Of a stretch of DNA of 64,000 nt, positions 39,101 to 51,600 are shown piece after piece. The notes beneath the pieces are model-generated. The model was not told where the DNA came from. It saw only the letters and a program-made list of their open reading frames with translations, and did no database searches. Position 1 is the stretch's first letter; the number at the start of each line of letters is the position of its first letter. This DNA is from Bugula neritina. Its lineage: Eukaryota > Bryozoa > Gymnolaemata > Cheilostomatida > Bugulidae. The DNA lies in assembly GCA_964035545.1 (NCBI GenBank), contig OZ037765.1:19028698-19092697 (forward strand), written 5' to 3'. The position numbers and the translations under genes were made by a program.

Positions 39101-39967
39101 TTTTAGTTTATCTATATTTTGCCCTTAAATTTAAATTAAATTTCTGTTACCTCAATAACTTCAACTTTGAAATTTTGCTATTACTCAGTCAACTTTTATC
39201 AAAAACAAGCGCAAACTTAAGTTGTGTATTACTCAACCATAAGGGTTAATAAGACTAATAAGTTATACTTAAAAATCTTTATCAAAGGAGACAGTGTGTA
39301 CTAGTAAATGACTTAATCATTAAGTAAAAGTAATTCAGTGCTCTACTCATACTCAGTTATAATAGTTTTTTGTTTTTTTAGTTATTATAACTATTTTATT
39401 TTTGTATAAATGTTACAATAAAACAAATATAATATTCATATTGGTGTAATCAGTAAGAGTAATGTAGGAAATATGACGCCTCAGTATTAAAATTACCAAT
39501 ATCAATAACAAGGCGTTGCATTACAATAATTAATAATCTAATTAAATTAATTTTTTTATTTTACCTGCTACAATAGTAGCAGGTAAAATAAAAAATTGCG
39601 TATAAATTGAGTAGCATTCTAGTCACGTGCTGTACTTATAAAATATGCTTATAATTATTTTGCTGCCACAATGGCTAATCTCTACTTTCATTACAAGATA
39701 TTTCATTACACTATGGTTGATTGATCTGTTCTCATACGTTAAACTAGTGCAAATGGCCATTTCAGTGAAATAAATGAATAGATTGAATAGATTTTTGTTC
39801 ATACAGGGTATGGTTTTTTTCAAGCAACACTTTTCCCATTGATTAAATGACAAATTCATTTGCGCAATACCACCTTTGGAATGGTATTAATAGTTTTACA
39901 GTAGGACTCATTTTAGTCATCTAATGTTATTCAATGTTAGATGGTTCAGATTTAGTTTTATTAAGAG
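36181..39967. other. Gene-free low-complexity region
   Basis: No gene recognised on either strand. From about 36900-37460 and 38240-39130 the sequence is made of imperfect short words (AAGTTTAAGT, ATTATCATTATGATTAT). Around 37855-37900 there is a faint SINE-head-like AGCAGTGGTTAGGGTTTTG. Confidence 0.55.
39548..39597. repeat. Short inverted repeat
   Basis: Arms of about 22 bases (TTATTTTACCTGCTA and its complement) around a six-base centre. Such a transcript would fold into one hairpin. Confidence 0.7.
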
Positions 39968-40478
39968 CCAGGTTGGGGTAATTGTAATTTGTAATTATAA
40001 TTGGTTGTAATTAATTACATTTTGCAAGTAATTGAATGTAATTTGTAATTGATGTATAAAAATTTGATTGTAATTGTAATTAATTACATAGCCAAAGTAA
40101 CTGATTTTTACAATTACTTTATAATTACATAACAATTGTTTCAAATTTTTAAATCTTTTAAAATTCATACTTTTTCTACCATGCTCACTGGTTAATAAAA
40201 AGTTCAGGTTAATTAAAAGTGGTTTTGTATCACCCTACTACTTATTGTTGGGGACAAAGGAGGTTCTCCGCTGTCAAAATTGCTCTTAATAGTTAAACCC
40301 CAGAAGTAAGATTATGCAACTTTTATTTGTCCCTTGTGAGAACAAAAGTAATTGTAATTAATTACTCTACCATGTAATTGTAATTAATTACATTAATTTT
40401 AACGAATTACAATTGTAATTGACAAACTTTCGTGTAATTGTAATTAATTACATTCATATGTAATTGACCCTAACCCTG
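39968..40478 (+). mobile_element. hAT-like MITE, copy 2 (uninterrupted)
   Basis: 511 bp, opposite orientation to the copy at 3459-10660. Ends CAGGTTGGGG and CCCTAACCCTG; interior of TAATTACAATTAC words plus a unique core around 40240-40340. An exact 8-bp duplication ATTAAGAG flanks it (39960-39967 and 40479-40486). No coding capacity. Confidence 0.8.
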
Positions 40479-40486
40479 ATTAAGAG

Positions 40487-41078
40487 ATAAACTTGCTCCT
40501 GACCAGTGATTTGTATATATTATATAGCGATATGTTTTAACTGGCAAAAGTCTGTAAAGTAAGAACTCTTTACAACTTTAGGAAAATACATTTATTATTG
40601 GAAAATTGAGACTAAGATCAACTAAGTTTTAAACTGGCAAGAATTAATGAAAACTTTTTATAGCTGAGTATAAGAAACATCAACAGCCTAAAGAATATGT
40701 GGCAGTTAATTTCAATAAGGGTTATGTACATTCTTTAATTAACTGAGTGAATATAGTTATAAAATTTGTCATCAAGTTGACTAAATGATAGAAGTGATAA
40801 CTCACAGATTTTATTTTAATTTAGGTTTCATTTTATCGAATCAACGGTGCAAATAGGGTTAACGTCAATGAGGTTATGTACACAGCTTTTAAGTTTTCCA
40901 GCATTATGGTGTAGATCTTTTATTTCGAGCCTATACATCAACCCATATTAAAAAGGAATTATATGTTGAATAAGCATAGGTTTTAGGCCTATTTGATGTT
41001 TATGTCAACAAAGTGAGTTTTAGACGTGCTGTGAAATTGTGTCGTTGTAGTGTTACATGTTTTTTTAGATTCAGTCTA
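40487..41078. other. Upstream flank of the RYBP/YAF2 gene
   Basis: AT-rich. A pyrimidine tract ending TTTTTTTAG lies 10 bases before the proposed ATG and may end a 5' UTR intron. Confidence 0.4.
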
Positions 41079-44000
41079 ATGGAAGGCCACTCTTCAAAGA
41101 GAACTTCTGGGAGGTATTTATTTATGTTAATTCAGCTATCTTTTTCTTGGGTTTGTCAATATCAATTGTAAGAAGCAATTTGAAGAAAGTTTTTCTTTGC
41201 CTTTAAATTTGACATTTTAAATCAAATACTACATGGCGACCATAATAAACCATTACTATTAGTATAGATGTTGCTACTATTATAACAAATAATGCATTTC
41301 CGATGGCAATTAAAGTAGTATAAGTATTGAAAATAAACTTTGGGTTGTGTTCAAATGGAAATCTGTTAAATTCCCTTAAAAGGTTTTCAAAACGCCACTA
41401 ATTGACTGTCACAAATTCTACTTTATAAACTATTATTGTATATATGTGACCAGTCGCGACAAAACCGGGGATGTGGCGGCGTTTATAAAGTGTAGTAAAT
41501 GAAGGTTTAATTTGGATATACTTAAATTTGAAATTAATTTCCAGTTTTTAGGTTTTAAACTTTTCTAATACAAAAAAATCCAAGGATTTCAAACATCATA
41601 CTTTCGTAAGCATTTGATGATTCCTTCAGCTCCAAAATTGCATTTAAAGTTGGTAACTAAGGCATTCAATTTTTTAAATGATGAAAAAGTTGCGAAGTTA
41701 TCAAATAAAGAAAGAAGACAATTTTAGTCATTTTCATAGCGTGAGATCTTGCAAATTTATTTTTTATCAAATGAATTCAGCTTACACCTCTTTCTTCGCA
41801 TTGTCAGAAGCATCGTGTTTAAAATCGCAGGCTAGTTTTAGTTTTTCATCGTGCTCCATCCAAAGTTAGCTTTTAAGTTACTGAGCTGTTTTGCCCTTTG
41901 GTGATAAATGCTATATTTAATCTTTATCTTTAGCGTTCAAGCTTGAAAATCACAACAATACAGGTAATTATACTCAAAACCATCCTTTACGTTACTAACT
42001 TAGAATTGTTGCCAGGATTATTTGTAGTTATCAATTTATTAAGAATCATACTTATACTATCACTAGGAGTAGGAGTATGTCTATTCTTATTCTATACTAC
42101 TAACTATTTAAATGACTCTCACTATGACTCACAGTTTGAGGTACGGTTACTCATAATGATAAACATAATGAATATCATTCATGATTTACTGATACTGGTA
42201 TTTGGCAGTAAAACCAAATGTAGCTCATTAATATTAATAGTATAAGTAATAATTAATAATTATAAATTCACTATTTGAGTCTGACTCTGAGTTTTGCCTT
42301 CGGTCTTAAAACTTGATACTTATACTGATAGTATTATATTTATTGATTTATTCTATAGTTGATATTTAAATTTACATTGGACTTATTCTTAGTAACTTTT
42401 AGCCTCTGTCTTAGATTTTGTGAATACAGTTACTGATTACTATTACTATTAGTATTACTATTAATATTAACATTAGGCCTACAAGTCAAACTAACGTTTC
42501 CTTTTGTGATTTTTAAATTAGCTCGAAGTTTGATTTAAAATGTAATGATAAAATCTTTATCACATTATGCAGGCTTACAGTTACTGTCAAAACTCAATCG
42601 GTAATCCTATTTATATTGATAAAAGCATCACCTATAACCAAATTGAAATGGTAAATGTGATTAAATGTAAATGAGTATAATGATGAAATATTAATGCGAG
42701 TTCATGGTGATTCTATAGTTGACTGACTTAGTTCTTCAGTAAGTTACTTTTAGTCCTATTTAGTGAGTAGTAACACTAACTGAATGCATAAATAGTCTAA
42801 ACTTTTTAATTTTATTTTAAAGGATGAGCAAAAGTTTATTCATATTTTAAAGTAATTTATTGAATTCAAATTGATTTTATAGTAAATGTCTTTAATATAT
42901 TCAGTTGCACTTAGCTAGCTTTTTTACTCAATTAAATGCCTGAGTGGTTAATAGTTATCGAAAGACATTGCTTCAAAATTGCCAATTGCAGATATGATAG
43001 ATATTCAAGTGCATAATGTGTAATTTTACTGATAATACTATATTAATATAGAATAATACGATATTCTCATTCTGTACATTTTAGAAAGTGGACTTATGAG
43101 AGCATTAGAGTGAAGACTTATACCTACACAACTCTACTACCTATCGATCTAACACTTCTAATGTAGACACTCTGAATTTTTGCTTGCAAGGTTATGGCTT
43201 CTGCTTATTTCATTCATAAAAAGGTTTGCAGTCTTTTAATGATGTGCTTGAAAATTTTCAACAATTTTTTTAATTTAAATTGTTCTGTTTAATTCAATAA
43301 GCTTAAATGTTGATAAAATGCAGGATGACAATTAACTGCTGCCATAATAGTACCACAAGAGTGTTTAACCAACTAATTTTTTATAATATAACAGCGTATA
43401 ATTTCTAATCAAGCTACCGTTTTCTTTTGTTGTTTAAAAAAGTCAACATTGTACTTGCAGCTCTGGAATAGACAATAGATGGGTAGATTGGCAGAATGGA
43501 TGTCAAGTAGCAGCATCTATAATTGCTAGAAAATCAGCTGATGATAGTGATGAAGCTTTTGCCACATACATGATGTTATGTATCCATACTCTGTAAACTC
43601 ATATTATGAAGACCAAGGAAGTAGAAAGATAAAAAGTGCCTTTTTTGCAAAAACCGTAGAAGCTACCTAATTTTCTTTTCTTGATTAGAGTTAATTCAAG
43701 CATAATGGTTGTATCCAGGCTCGATTTGTTACTGCATTTAATTAGTTTTTTAAAATAATGTATTTGATGTTTTAAATGTGAATATTAATGCCTAATAAAA
43801 CTCAAAAGTTCTAATCGCTGATTTTATGTTTATATTTTCAACATCAATTGCTAAATTTAGTTGCCGTTAGAGATTATAAAGATATTTATGAATGAATCTC
43901 GAATGATCTCATAATAGTCGAATGATTTTCTCATAAGTGTTCTACTCATTAAGCAATAACTATGAAACAGCACAGCTCAATAGCTGCAGTTCGATATATT

Positions 44001-47000
44001 ACACAATATATTAGAGGAGAGGAAGATATTCAATGTATAACAGGAAGCAGCTGCCATTTTGTTTTATATGACTTCCTGCTGACTTGGATGCCTAATTTAA
44101 ATATCTCAACACACAAATTTGCTGAAACATCCTCTTCTCTGCTGGAATTGTTGAACCTTTCAATCATTAAACAAAGTAAAAAGCAAATTGACAAATAAAT
44201 TAGACAAAAAGTTTGGCGGCCATATTTGACCTAATTTTATGTTGAGGCAGCATAAAATTTAATTTAACAGAAAGCCCAAAATTTCACAATTATTTTGATA
44301 CCAAATTTGCAACTATTCCTATTATACAAAGACCCGTTGCTAAGGCTTGTAAATTGTAAACAAATAATTCTCAACTTATTCTAGAGTTGCCAACTTTAAA
44401 CGCGATTTTCTCGAAACAGTAATTTAGAAATGCTAAAAACGTTAAATTTTTTTTTAATACTGATATCTCGAGTTCTATTTATGCTAGAGACTTCAAATAA
44501 AGTGCAAAATGTTCAAAAAGGTCTGCTCTATCACGCCATAGTAATAACCAGGTTTTCAACATTTTATATACATCCCTTGTTTTGTGGTGCCAGGTCACAT
44601 ATATATATATATATCTATCTTTTGTTATTTAGCTTACACTCATAATTAGTATGGCACACAAGCCTATGCAAGTATTATTGCACAATAATTGTTTACATTT
44701 TTAGTTACTCTTTATTGGCTAATGAATAGTGCCTATTCTACATGAGTCATCCACAGTGTGGAATGTGGTAGTATTTTCTAGAGTTTTTCTGTTTACTATA
44801 AATACTGAGGCAGTTGTGTTTACAAATCAGTTCATTTTCATAAGTTCATCTGTGCATATCTTGCTGGAGAAATAAAGTCTACTTATATTCACAACTCTAT
44901 TTACTCCCAACTGGATTAGCAAGCTGTATGCTACTTGTCTACACACTTCTGTCACACTACAACCATAGTGTTGTGACATTGACATTGTGTTTATGCAGGT
45001 CAAGACAGCCTGGGAATGTTCAAGACTCTAGCTGGGACTGTAGTGTATGCACATACAAGAACTCTGCAGAATTATTCAAATGTGATATGTGTGACACCCG
45101 CAAGGGAACTTCCACAAGGTGATATTTTTACGTTTTTAGTCAATGGCTGTTAGTTTGTCTAGTATTAAGTAGGAGGTGAGGCAAATTTGTTTGCATGTAT
45201 ATTTAAATTATATGTAGGCTAAGTTTTCATTGATTTGGAAACTTGAGATCTGTGGTTGTTTGGGGCTACGTGAGTCATACAGCAGCATTATACAATTTGG
45301 GTAATTTTAGGCTACGGACTAATTATTAGATACAGAGTTTTATGATTTCTTATTTATTATTTTACTATTGACAGAAAAAATTTATTATGTGTAGTTTGAT
45401 AATAATTTTATTTCTATAGCAACTCTGGTGGCTACAGGACAAAGAGTTTTTTTAATTACTTGCTAGTTTGCCTGAACTCACTTGGTTTAAGTTTTAAAAT
45501 AATTTGTTTAGAAAACCTCGAACAAATCAACAACAGGCTATAATCCATCAAGTATCTGTACAGCAAATCAAGAAGGAGAAAAGCATGAGGAAGCAGAAGT
45601 TTAAAAGGTAAGATGCTTATTTAATAACAATTGTTTCAATGGTTGCAAAAATTGATGAGGGTTTTGAAATGTTCTATTCTCTTTTAAAATTTTTTATAGA
45701 CAAATCAGTTAAATATATCTAGTCATTATGATAACTTATTAATTTATTATTACTTCAATTTTGAGCATGTTAAATAGCCTGATTTATTTAATTTTTGTGA
45801 TTTTGTTAATCATCTTTCAACTTTTTTTGCCTTTACTAATTTGCCTACCAGTTTGTTGGTGGTGTTTTACTGAATTTACATTGGATAAGATGGTTAAGCT
45901 TTCAAAATATGCGAGCTTAGACATTTTAATGTTGATACTCTATGATAAAACACCATGTAGTATAAGTCTAGTAACTTAATTTTTTTTGTTTTTCTGTTGT
46001 GACCATTTAAAGTGATTTGGAATCCTAGTTTTACTCTAAATGTTTACCAGAGTTCTTTTTCGAGAAAGTGTGCAATTCAAAAAAATATAATCAAGCTTTG
46101 TTTAGGCATTTATTTGCAAAAACAATACTACAAAAATGTAGTTTTAATAGGAAAAAAAAATTTGTTATGCAATAAGCCAATCTATAGTATTTATCTGCAA
46201 AATGTAAAATATAAAAGCTTATCACAAAAATTGGCCCTGAAATGTCTGAAGTAAAAACAACCCATTATATATTTTATTTTTTATATTCAATACTTTTGCT
46301 CTCTTCTCATGTCAAGCGTTACATGTCTGTTTGGCAAGATCTTAAATCATGCACTTGATTTGTTGCATGCTGTTTATTAATCCTGTACTGCCGAATATGC
46401 ATTTTATCCAGTGTATACATCTTATTGTATGTATACCTTATCTTTCATCCAGTCTCTCATCGCAGCTTCAGAGCTAGAAACTTATCTTATATACAGCTAT
46501 AAAAACATTTCAGTTGATCAGCATTCTCTACTATTTGAGTTTTACTATTAGTTATCCCATAAAGGTATAATATTTTTTAAATGTTTGATCATGTAATCCT
46601 TTCCATGATTTTTCATCATTCTCACTAGCATAATTGATAAAAATAATATTGTTTTTAAAATGTTAATTTATAAAATTTTCAACTTGTAGTCTAAATTTTG
46701 TGACAGGATAGTTTTTACTTCAAGAGTGTTGCTCTTCTACTGTTGAGTTGGAAATATAAGCAAATATTTTCCTTCAGCATAGAATTATTCGTTGCAACCA
46801 GATTGGGTTGCAAAATCTCTAACATATTTCATTCAGCTATTTAAATTAGGAATAGTTTATGCCACAAAAATATGCTAGAGATTTTGAGTTTGGTGCAAAT
46901 TTCTGTTTTTTTCTAGTAGTTCCAGTCGTCGTGGATGTTTTTATCTTGAAAAGAATCTTCAACTCAATCTCCAAGCTAAAATCAAACAATTTAAAAATGC

Positions 47001-47273
47001 ATCGCTGTGTCTTAACATGATGTGTTAACTTTTAGTAGATGTTGACGTAATTGTTGTATAATATACATTAGTCTACACTGTTTTAGACCAGCCAGATTGA
47101 AGAATGTAGACCGAAGCACAGCCCATCATATGGTAGTAACTGTAGGAGAAGTTACGGTTATCATTACAGACTACAAACTCAAAGCTTCAGCTGAGCCTTC
47201 AACAGATATGGACAGTAGTATGTTAGAAGATAAACTCATGTGCCTTTATAGCACTGACAGTGATAGCAATTAA
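41079..47273 (+). CDS. RYBP/YAF2 family Polycomb (PRC1) protein
   Basis: Subunit of variant PRC1, linking RING1 to transcription factors and ubiquitinated H2A. Exons: 41079-41113, 44999-45118, 45512-45607, 47087-47273, totalling 438 bases (145 codons plus stop). Residues 24-43 form the RanBP2-type zinc finger W-X-C-X2-C-X10-C-X2-C ([11 protein letters not shown] ... CDMC), followed by KGTSTRKPRTN. The C-terminal block [20 protein letters not shown] and TVIITDYK is the RING1-binding region. Exon 1 is the least certain: chosen because its phase fits and it gives a short basic leader like that of vertebrate members. The protein is shorter than vertebrate RYBP (about 230 residues) because the linker is reduced. 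Whether it is RYBP or YAF2 cannot be said. Confidence 0.9.
42000..42750. repeat. Degenerate simple-repeat island 3
   Basis: Imperfect ACTATTA, TAGTATT and CTGATACT words, inside the candidate transposon. Confidence 0.5.
43458..43598 (+). other. Protein-like open stretch of unknown origin
   Basis: Preceded by a good acceptor (CTTGCAG). One frame stays open for about 45 codons (start [13 protein letters not shown]) to a TAA. It could be a fragment of the transposon's own gene or chance. Confidence 0.2.
44757..44920 (+). promoter_or_regulatory. TATA box plus AATAAA island upstream of RYBP/YAF2 exon 2
   Basis: CTATAAATACTGAGG at about 44800 and GAAATAAAG at about 44870, 70 bases apart. This spacing suits a solo LTR (TATA, R, poly-A signal), but an alternative promoter for the gene is also possible. 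Confidence 0.3.
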
Positions 47274-48650
47274 TATGAAGAGGGTGTTTTGTTGTGAAAT
47301 ATATCTAGTTTTATCTCACAGAATACGATTGGCTACTGAATGCACTATGAACTATAAATTAACATGATGGTCTACACTTTACTTTAACCATTCATCTATG
47401 CTATATTTTAGTGATTTTTCATATATCTCTGTGATTCCTGAATACATTTCACAATAGTTTACTTCTTAGCAGAATTCATAAGTTTTGTATTATCTGAGAT
47501 AGAATTTTAGAAAATCTTGCAGGAAGTAATGTGTCATGAGGTTGTCAAGAAAGAAAAAGAACTTAGGCTATTGAAATGTCTTTGTTAGGTACTCAGATTA
47601 TTGAATTGCTGCTTGCTAAAGTCATACTAGTTTTTGAGTCAAAAAATGGAACTTACTTTATAATCTATATAGTAAAAGCTTTCATTGCTGACATCAGTTA
47701 GAAATGTCATCAAATTGTCAATGTTAAGTTTTGAAACTTTAATAGACCACAACTTGGCACACGCACACTTGTGCACACACGCAAGCACACTCAAAGTACA
47801 AAAGTGAGTATTTTGTTTCTAAATTTGACCCCTAGCTACAAAATGTATTTGGGAGATTTGCCAGATCATATTTACATTAGAGGGTGTGTATAGATAAGAC
47901 ACATTTTTTGAAAAAATGCTGGTTTAAAACTACTCGTTTACTTGCTGCTATATATTGTTTCTTTGAAACCTGTATCGCCAACTGGTGAGTATTGCATTAC
48001 ATTATGAACATTTTTATTCTATTACATGTTATCAATTGACTATATGTAATAACTAGCTAAATAACAGGGTTGAAAGGCTCAGTGTATGCCTATTACTGAT
48101 GCTCTTTACTATCTTACATGTACAAGTAGTTGCAGTACTTTCCTAGCACTACAATGTTGTCCATCTTGAATTTATTATTGCAAGCCATGGAGTTTTCTTT
48201 TTTTTCAATCGTAGTTCATTCACGCTGCTGTGGCATGTTATAGTTATAACATCAATCTATTTGCAATGTCATAATTGGCCAATATTGAATTGTCAATCTC
48301 TGAAAAATTTCAACAGTATTAACACAGCGCTGTTTATATTTTTACTTTCTAGTCTATTACTGAAATTAGTTTTAACTTGGACAATCCAGGTGAGCAAATT
48401 TCAGAGGTAAACTCGGCATTGATAAGGTTGCAAGTTGGCATATTATTGAGTGCCTTTGTTACCTGTTTTCATGCTCCAGTGAAATACTATAGACTGCCAA
48501 AGTCTTTTATGAACTGTGATCTCTTTGATGGCATGATTTACATAGCAGATCATATAGTTGGCTTGTGACACTAATAGATATTTATATAACTGAAGCTGTA
48601 TCTATCAAATCATTTGGGCGTATCAACTATCATAAAGGTTTAGGTTGTAG
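47274..48650. other. Intergenic region / 5' part of the ligase gene
   Basis: Between the RYBP/YAF2 stop and the first recognised ligase exon. An acceptor-like TTGTAG at 48650 suggests a 5' UTR exon lies here; I cannot place it. Confidence 0.45.
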
Positions 48651-48673
48651 TGCCACTGCAGACGCTCAACAGC

Positions 48674-51600
48674 ATGTCCGAACCCCTGACTAAAAGTTAT
48701 GTCAACACACATGATCCTGAACATCCAGTACAAGAAGATCTGGTACTTTACCAACTGTTTGAGAAAGCCAGAAAGGAAGGAAATGATGGAGAGTTGGTTA
48801 ACTTAGAGACTATGGAGAGAATGACTGCTAGTCAAGTCTATGATAAGGTAGTATACAACACCGACTAAAACTTGTTAATTAGAATTTTGCATTTGAAGTA
48901 GAAAAACTAGTTGGTACATGTTAGACATTTGTTGTAAACATTAAAAGGAGGCAATGCACAATTCGGTGAATTACTAATTTAACATTGATCTTTAATGTAG
49001 GCTGATGCTTATGCTAAAGGTTTGTTAGCCTTAGGACTTACTCCTGGAGAAGATACTCTTACAGTTGCTGGAATTCCAACTTTAGAAGCTGCATGTCTGT
49101 TTGCAGCTGCCACATCTATTGGTATTGAATATGCAGTAAGTTATCTTCTTTAATATATAAATGTCAAAATTAAAGCTTATTATAGTTGAGTTTAAAATTA
49201 GCCAATCAATAGGTTGGTATAAATTGTTGGTATTTATTAAATAACATTTTAAGAAATTAAATAATATTATGGTGCTATATAACTTATAAAATTCAAATGA
49301 AATTAAAACCCGAAGTCTGCTTAGAGCAAAACTACATAATTATACCAAACCTCCAGATTTTAAGCACTTATAGCCAACATAAATCTGATAAGAAATGTGT
49401 ATTTCTAATGTGTTTTTTAAACATAGCTATATCAAATTTGAGAGAAAAAAGTTAAAATAAATGCAATGACATTGGTATACTACAGTATATTTGTGTGCAT
49501 TAATATTTTTAGCACCCTTATATTTATATTCCCATGGAGCAAACTATTGGCCGAATTCTTCCTCTTTTGGAATCAAAAGTTTTGGTGGTTGGTGAAGGTG
49601 CCTATGGAGAAATATTTACTGCCCTGCTAAATGTTTTGGGTTGTAACCAAGAAACACCTGAATTCACCTTGTAAGCAGCTTATAAATTGTGCATATTTTT
49701 TGTTAAAACATCTCCCATACAATGTTAATTACAAATTTCAAATTTTCGTGCAGAGAAATTAGTTGATTTTGACTATTGCATGAGTAGTATAATGCTGTAT
49801 ATTATGTTATTTTCATCTTAGATTTTGTAAATGTTTGTCAGAATCCAGTTATTGTAAATTTTTCATCTGGTGTTTTACTTTACTAATAACGCCTTTCACA
49901 AAACATCTTCTCACTGAGCCTATTTCTTTTTAAGAACCGCTTCTATTTGCAGGTTACCTGATGTAAAACACATATTCTATGATAACTCATATAAAGACAG
50001 ATCTCCAACTCAGAAGTTTATAAACAATTTGGATAAACTTAGACAATATGGAGAGTCAATATCTGATCAACAATTAGAGGAAACTAGAAAAAGTGTCAAA
50101 CCAGAACATGTCATGCATTACTTATTTTCATCCGTAAGTCCTTTATAATCCAACTCAAGTAATATTATCAAAGACCGGGAGTGCGTAGTTCTTGCCACTA
50201 GAACATTTAAGATTTGCTCTCTCTCTCTTTTATACAGAGCAAATTGATGATAAAACTTAAATAACAACTTTTTAATGAATGCATTGAATATAAGTTATAT
50301 AAAGTTGATTGTCACTGTGGTTTGATTACTCCGCATATAATGTAAAGTTTATTCATGTTGTCAAAAGTAAGCAAAAACTGAGCTTTCTAACAACTTTAAG
50401 TGCCGGATTTCATTCAAATTGTTATCTGAATATGTATGTTCCATGTGTGATAATTTGAGTGACTCAAAACATGGCCATAAACATGACTATAGCTCGACTG
50501 GCTGCATGCTCTCCAAAATGGCTGCTATAATTGTAGGGAAGTACTGGAAAACCTAAATGTATAGCTCATACACACTATGGACTGGCCAATGAATTGCTTC
50601 AGCTCAGGGCAGATAATTTAGGGGTGAGTGGACGTTTTACATCTGTTCGTCGTTCTACATTTTTACGCCAGTTTTCTCTTACTCTGGCCGTTACAACTTC
50701 TTGTTACAATCTGCTTAATATTTGAAAACTTTGACCAGGTATTTATTATAATAATAATTTGAGCTAAATGTGTGTCCTGGTTTTGTTGAGAGAGTTTTGG
50801 TAAATTGAATTATTTTTAATGTTAGTTGAGACCAAAATGCATTTTGCAATCATACTGTTCTTGAATAGTTAAATTAGTTTTAGAGTGTAGAGTATATAGT
50901 ATGTAAATTTGATTTCCTATAATTCAACTAAAGTCATTAAATTTAACTTTTTTCTTTTTTAATTTGTTCATTCCTTCAGTTAAATAGAATTTCACAGAGA
51001 CCTTTTTTCTAATGTTTTGGCCAATTTTTTGCAGGCTTTCTTAACACTCAATCCTAACATGGATGAAATGGTAAGCTATAGTTGTATTTCCTGGTTACTG
51101 GCTGGCAAGATTAAAAAAGTGGTGTTTACTCCAGAAAAATTAGCCATAATTGGAGGGGAAGATTTTGGTCGGCGTTGTACTGAAAGTCTTATTCCTGAAA
51201 AGTGAGAGTGGTATTTTTAAAGATCATATAAACCATTTGTTAATGTTTGAAGATAAATAGTGAAGAGTGAAACAAAATTGTGTTGTTTTATAAGTTAACA
51301 GTTATTGTTTACTCTTGCCTGATATAAAAAATTTTATTGTGAGAAAAACCTTTTAATTATTCAATTTTTTGTAAACTGCATTTAAACTATTAATTTTACT
51401 TTATAACTTTACCGTAATGTTTTAGTAAGTATTATAAGCTTGATGTTTCAGCATAGAATATATGACATTACTACCAGTACAAGCCTATGATATTGTCACA
51501 GCATTAAAACAGCTAAAGATTCAATCACCTCCAATGAAGTTGTTTCATATGGGAGCACAAATCATCTCTAGGCAATGTAAAGAAGACTACAAAGAAATAT

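Larger units (their letters stand above)
41445..44599. mobile_element. Candidate DNA transposon remnant in intron 1
   Basis: Imperfect terminal inverted repeats of about 30 bases: TGTGACC-GTCGCGACAAAACC-GGGATGT (left) and the complement of TGTGACCTGGCACCACAAAAC-AGGGATGT (right). A second inverted match (TTTAAAGTTGGYAACT) lies about 200 bases inside each end. The interior has only short frames. The termini are flanked by TATATA on both sides. No transposase recognised; superfamily unknown. Confidence 0.5.
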
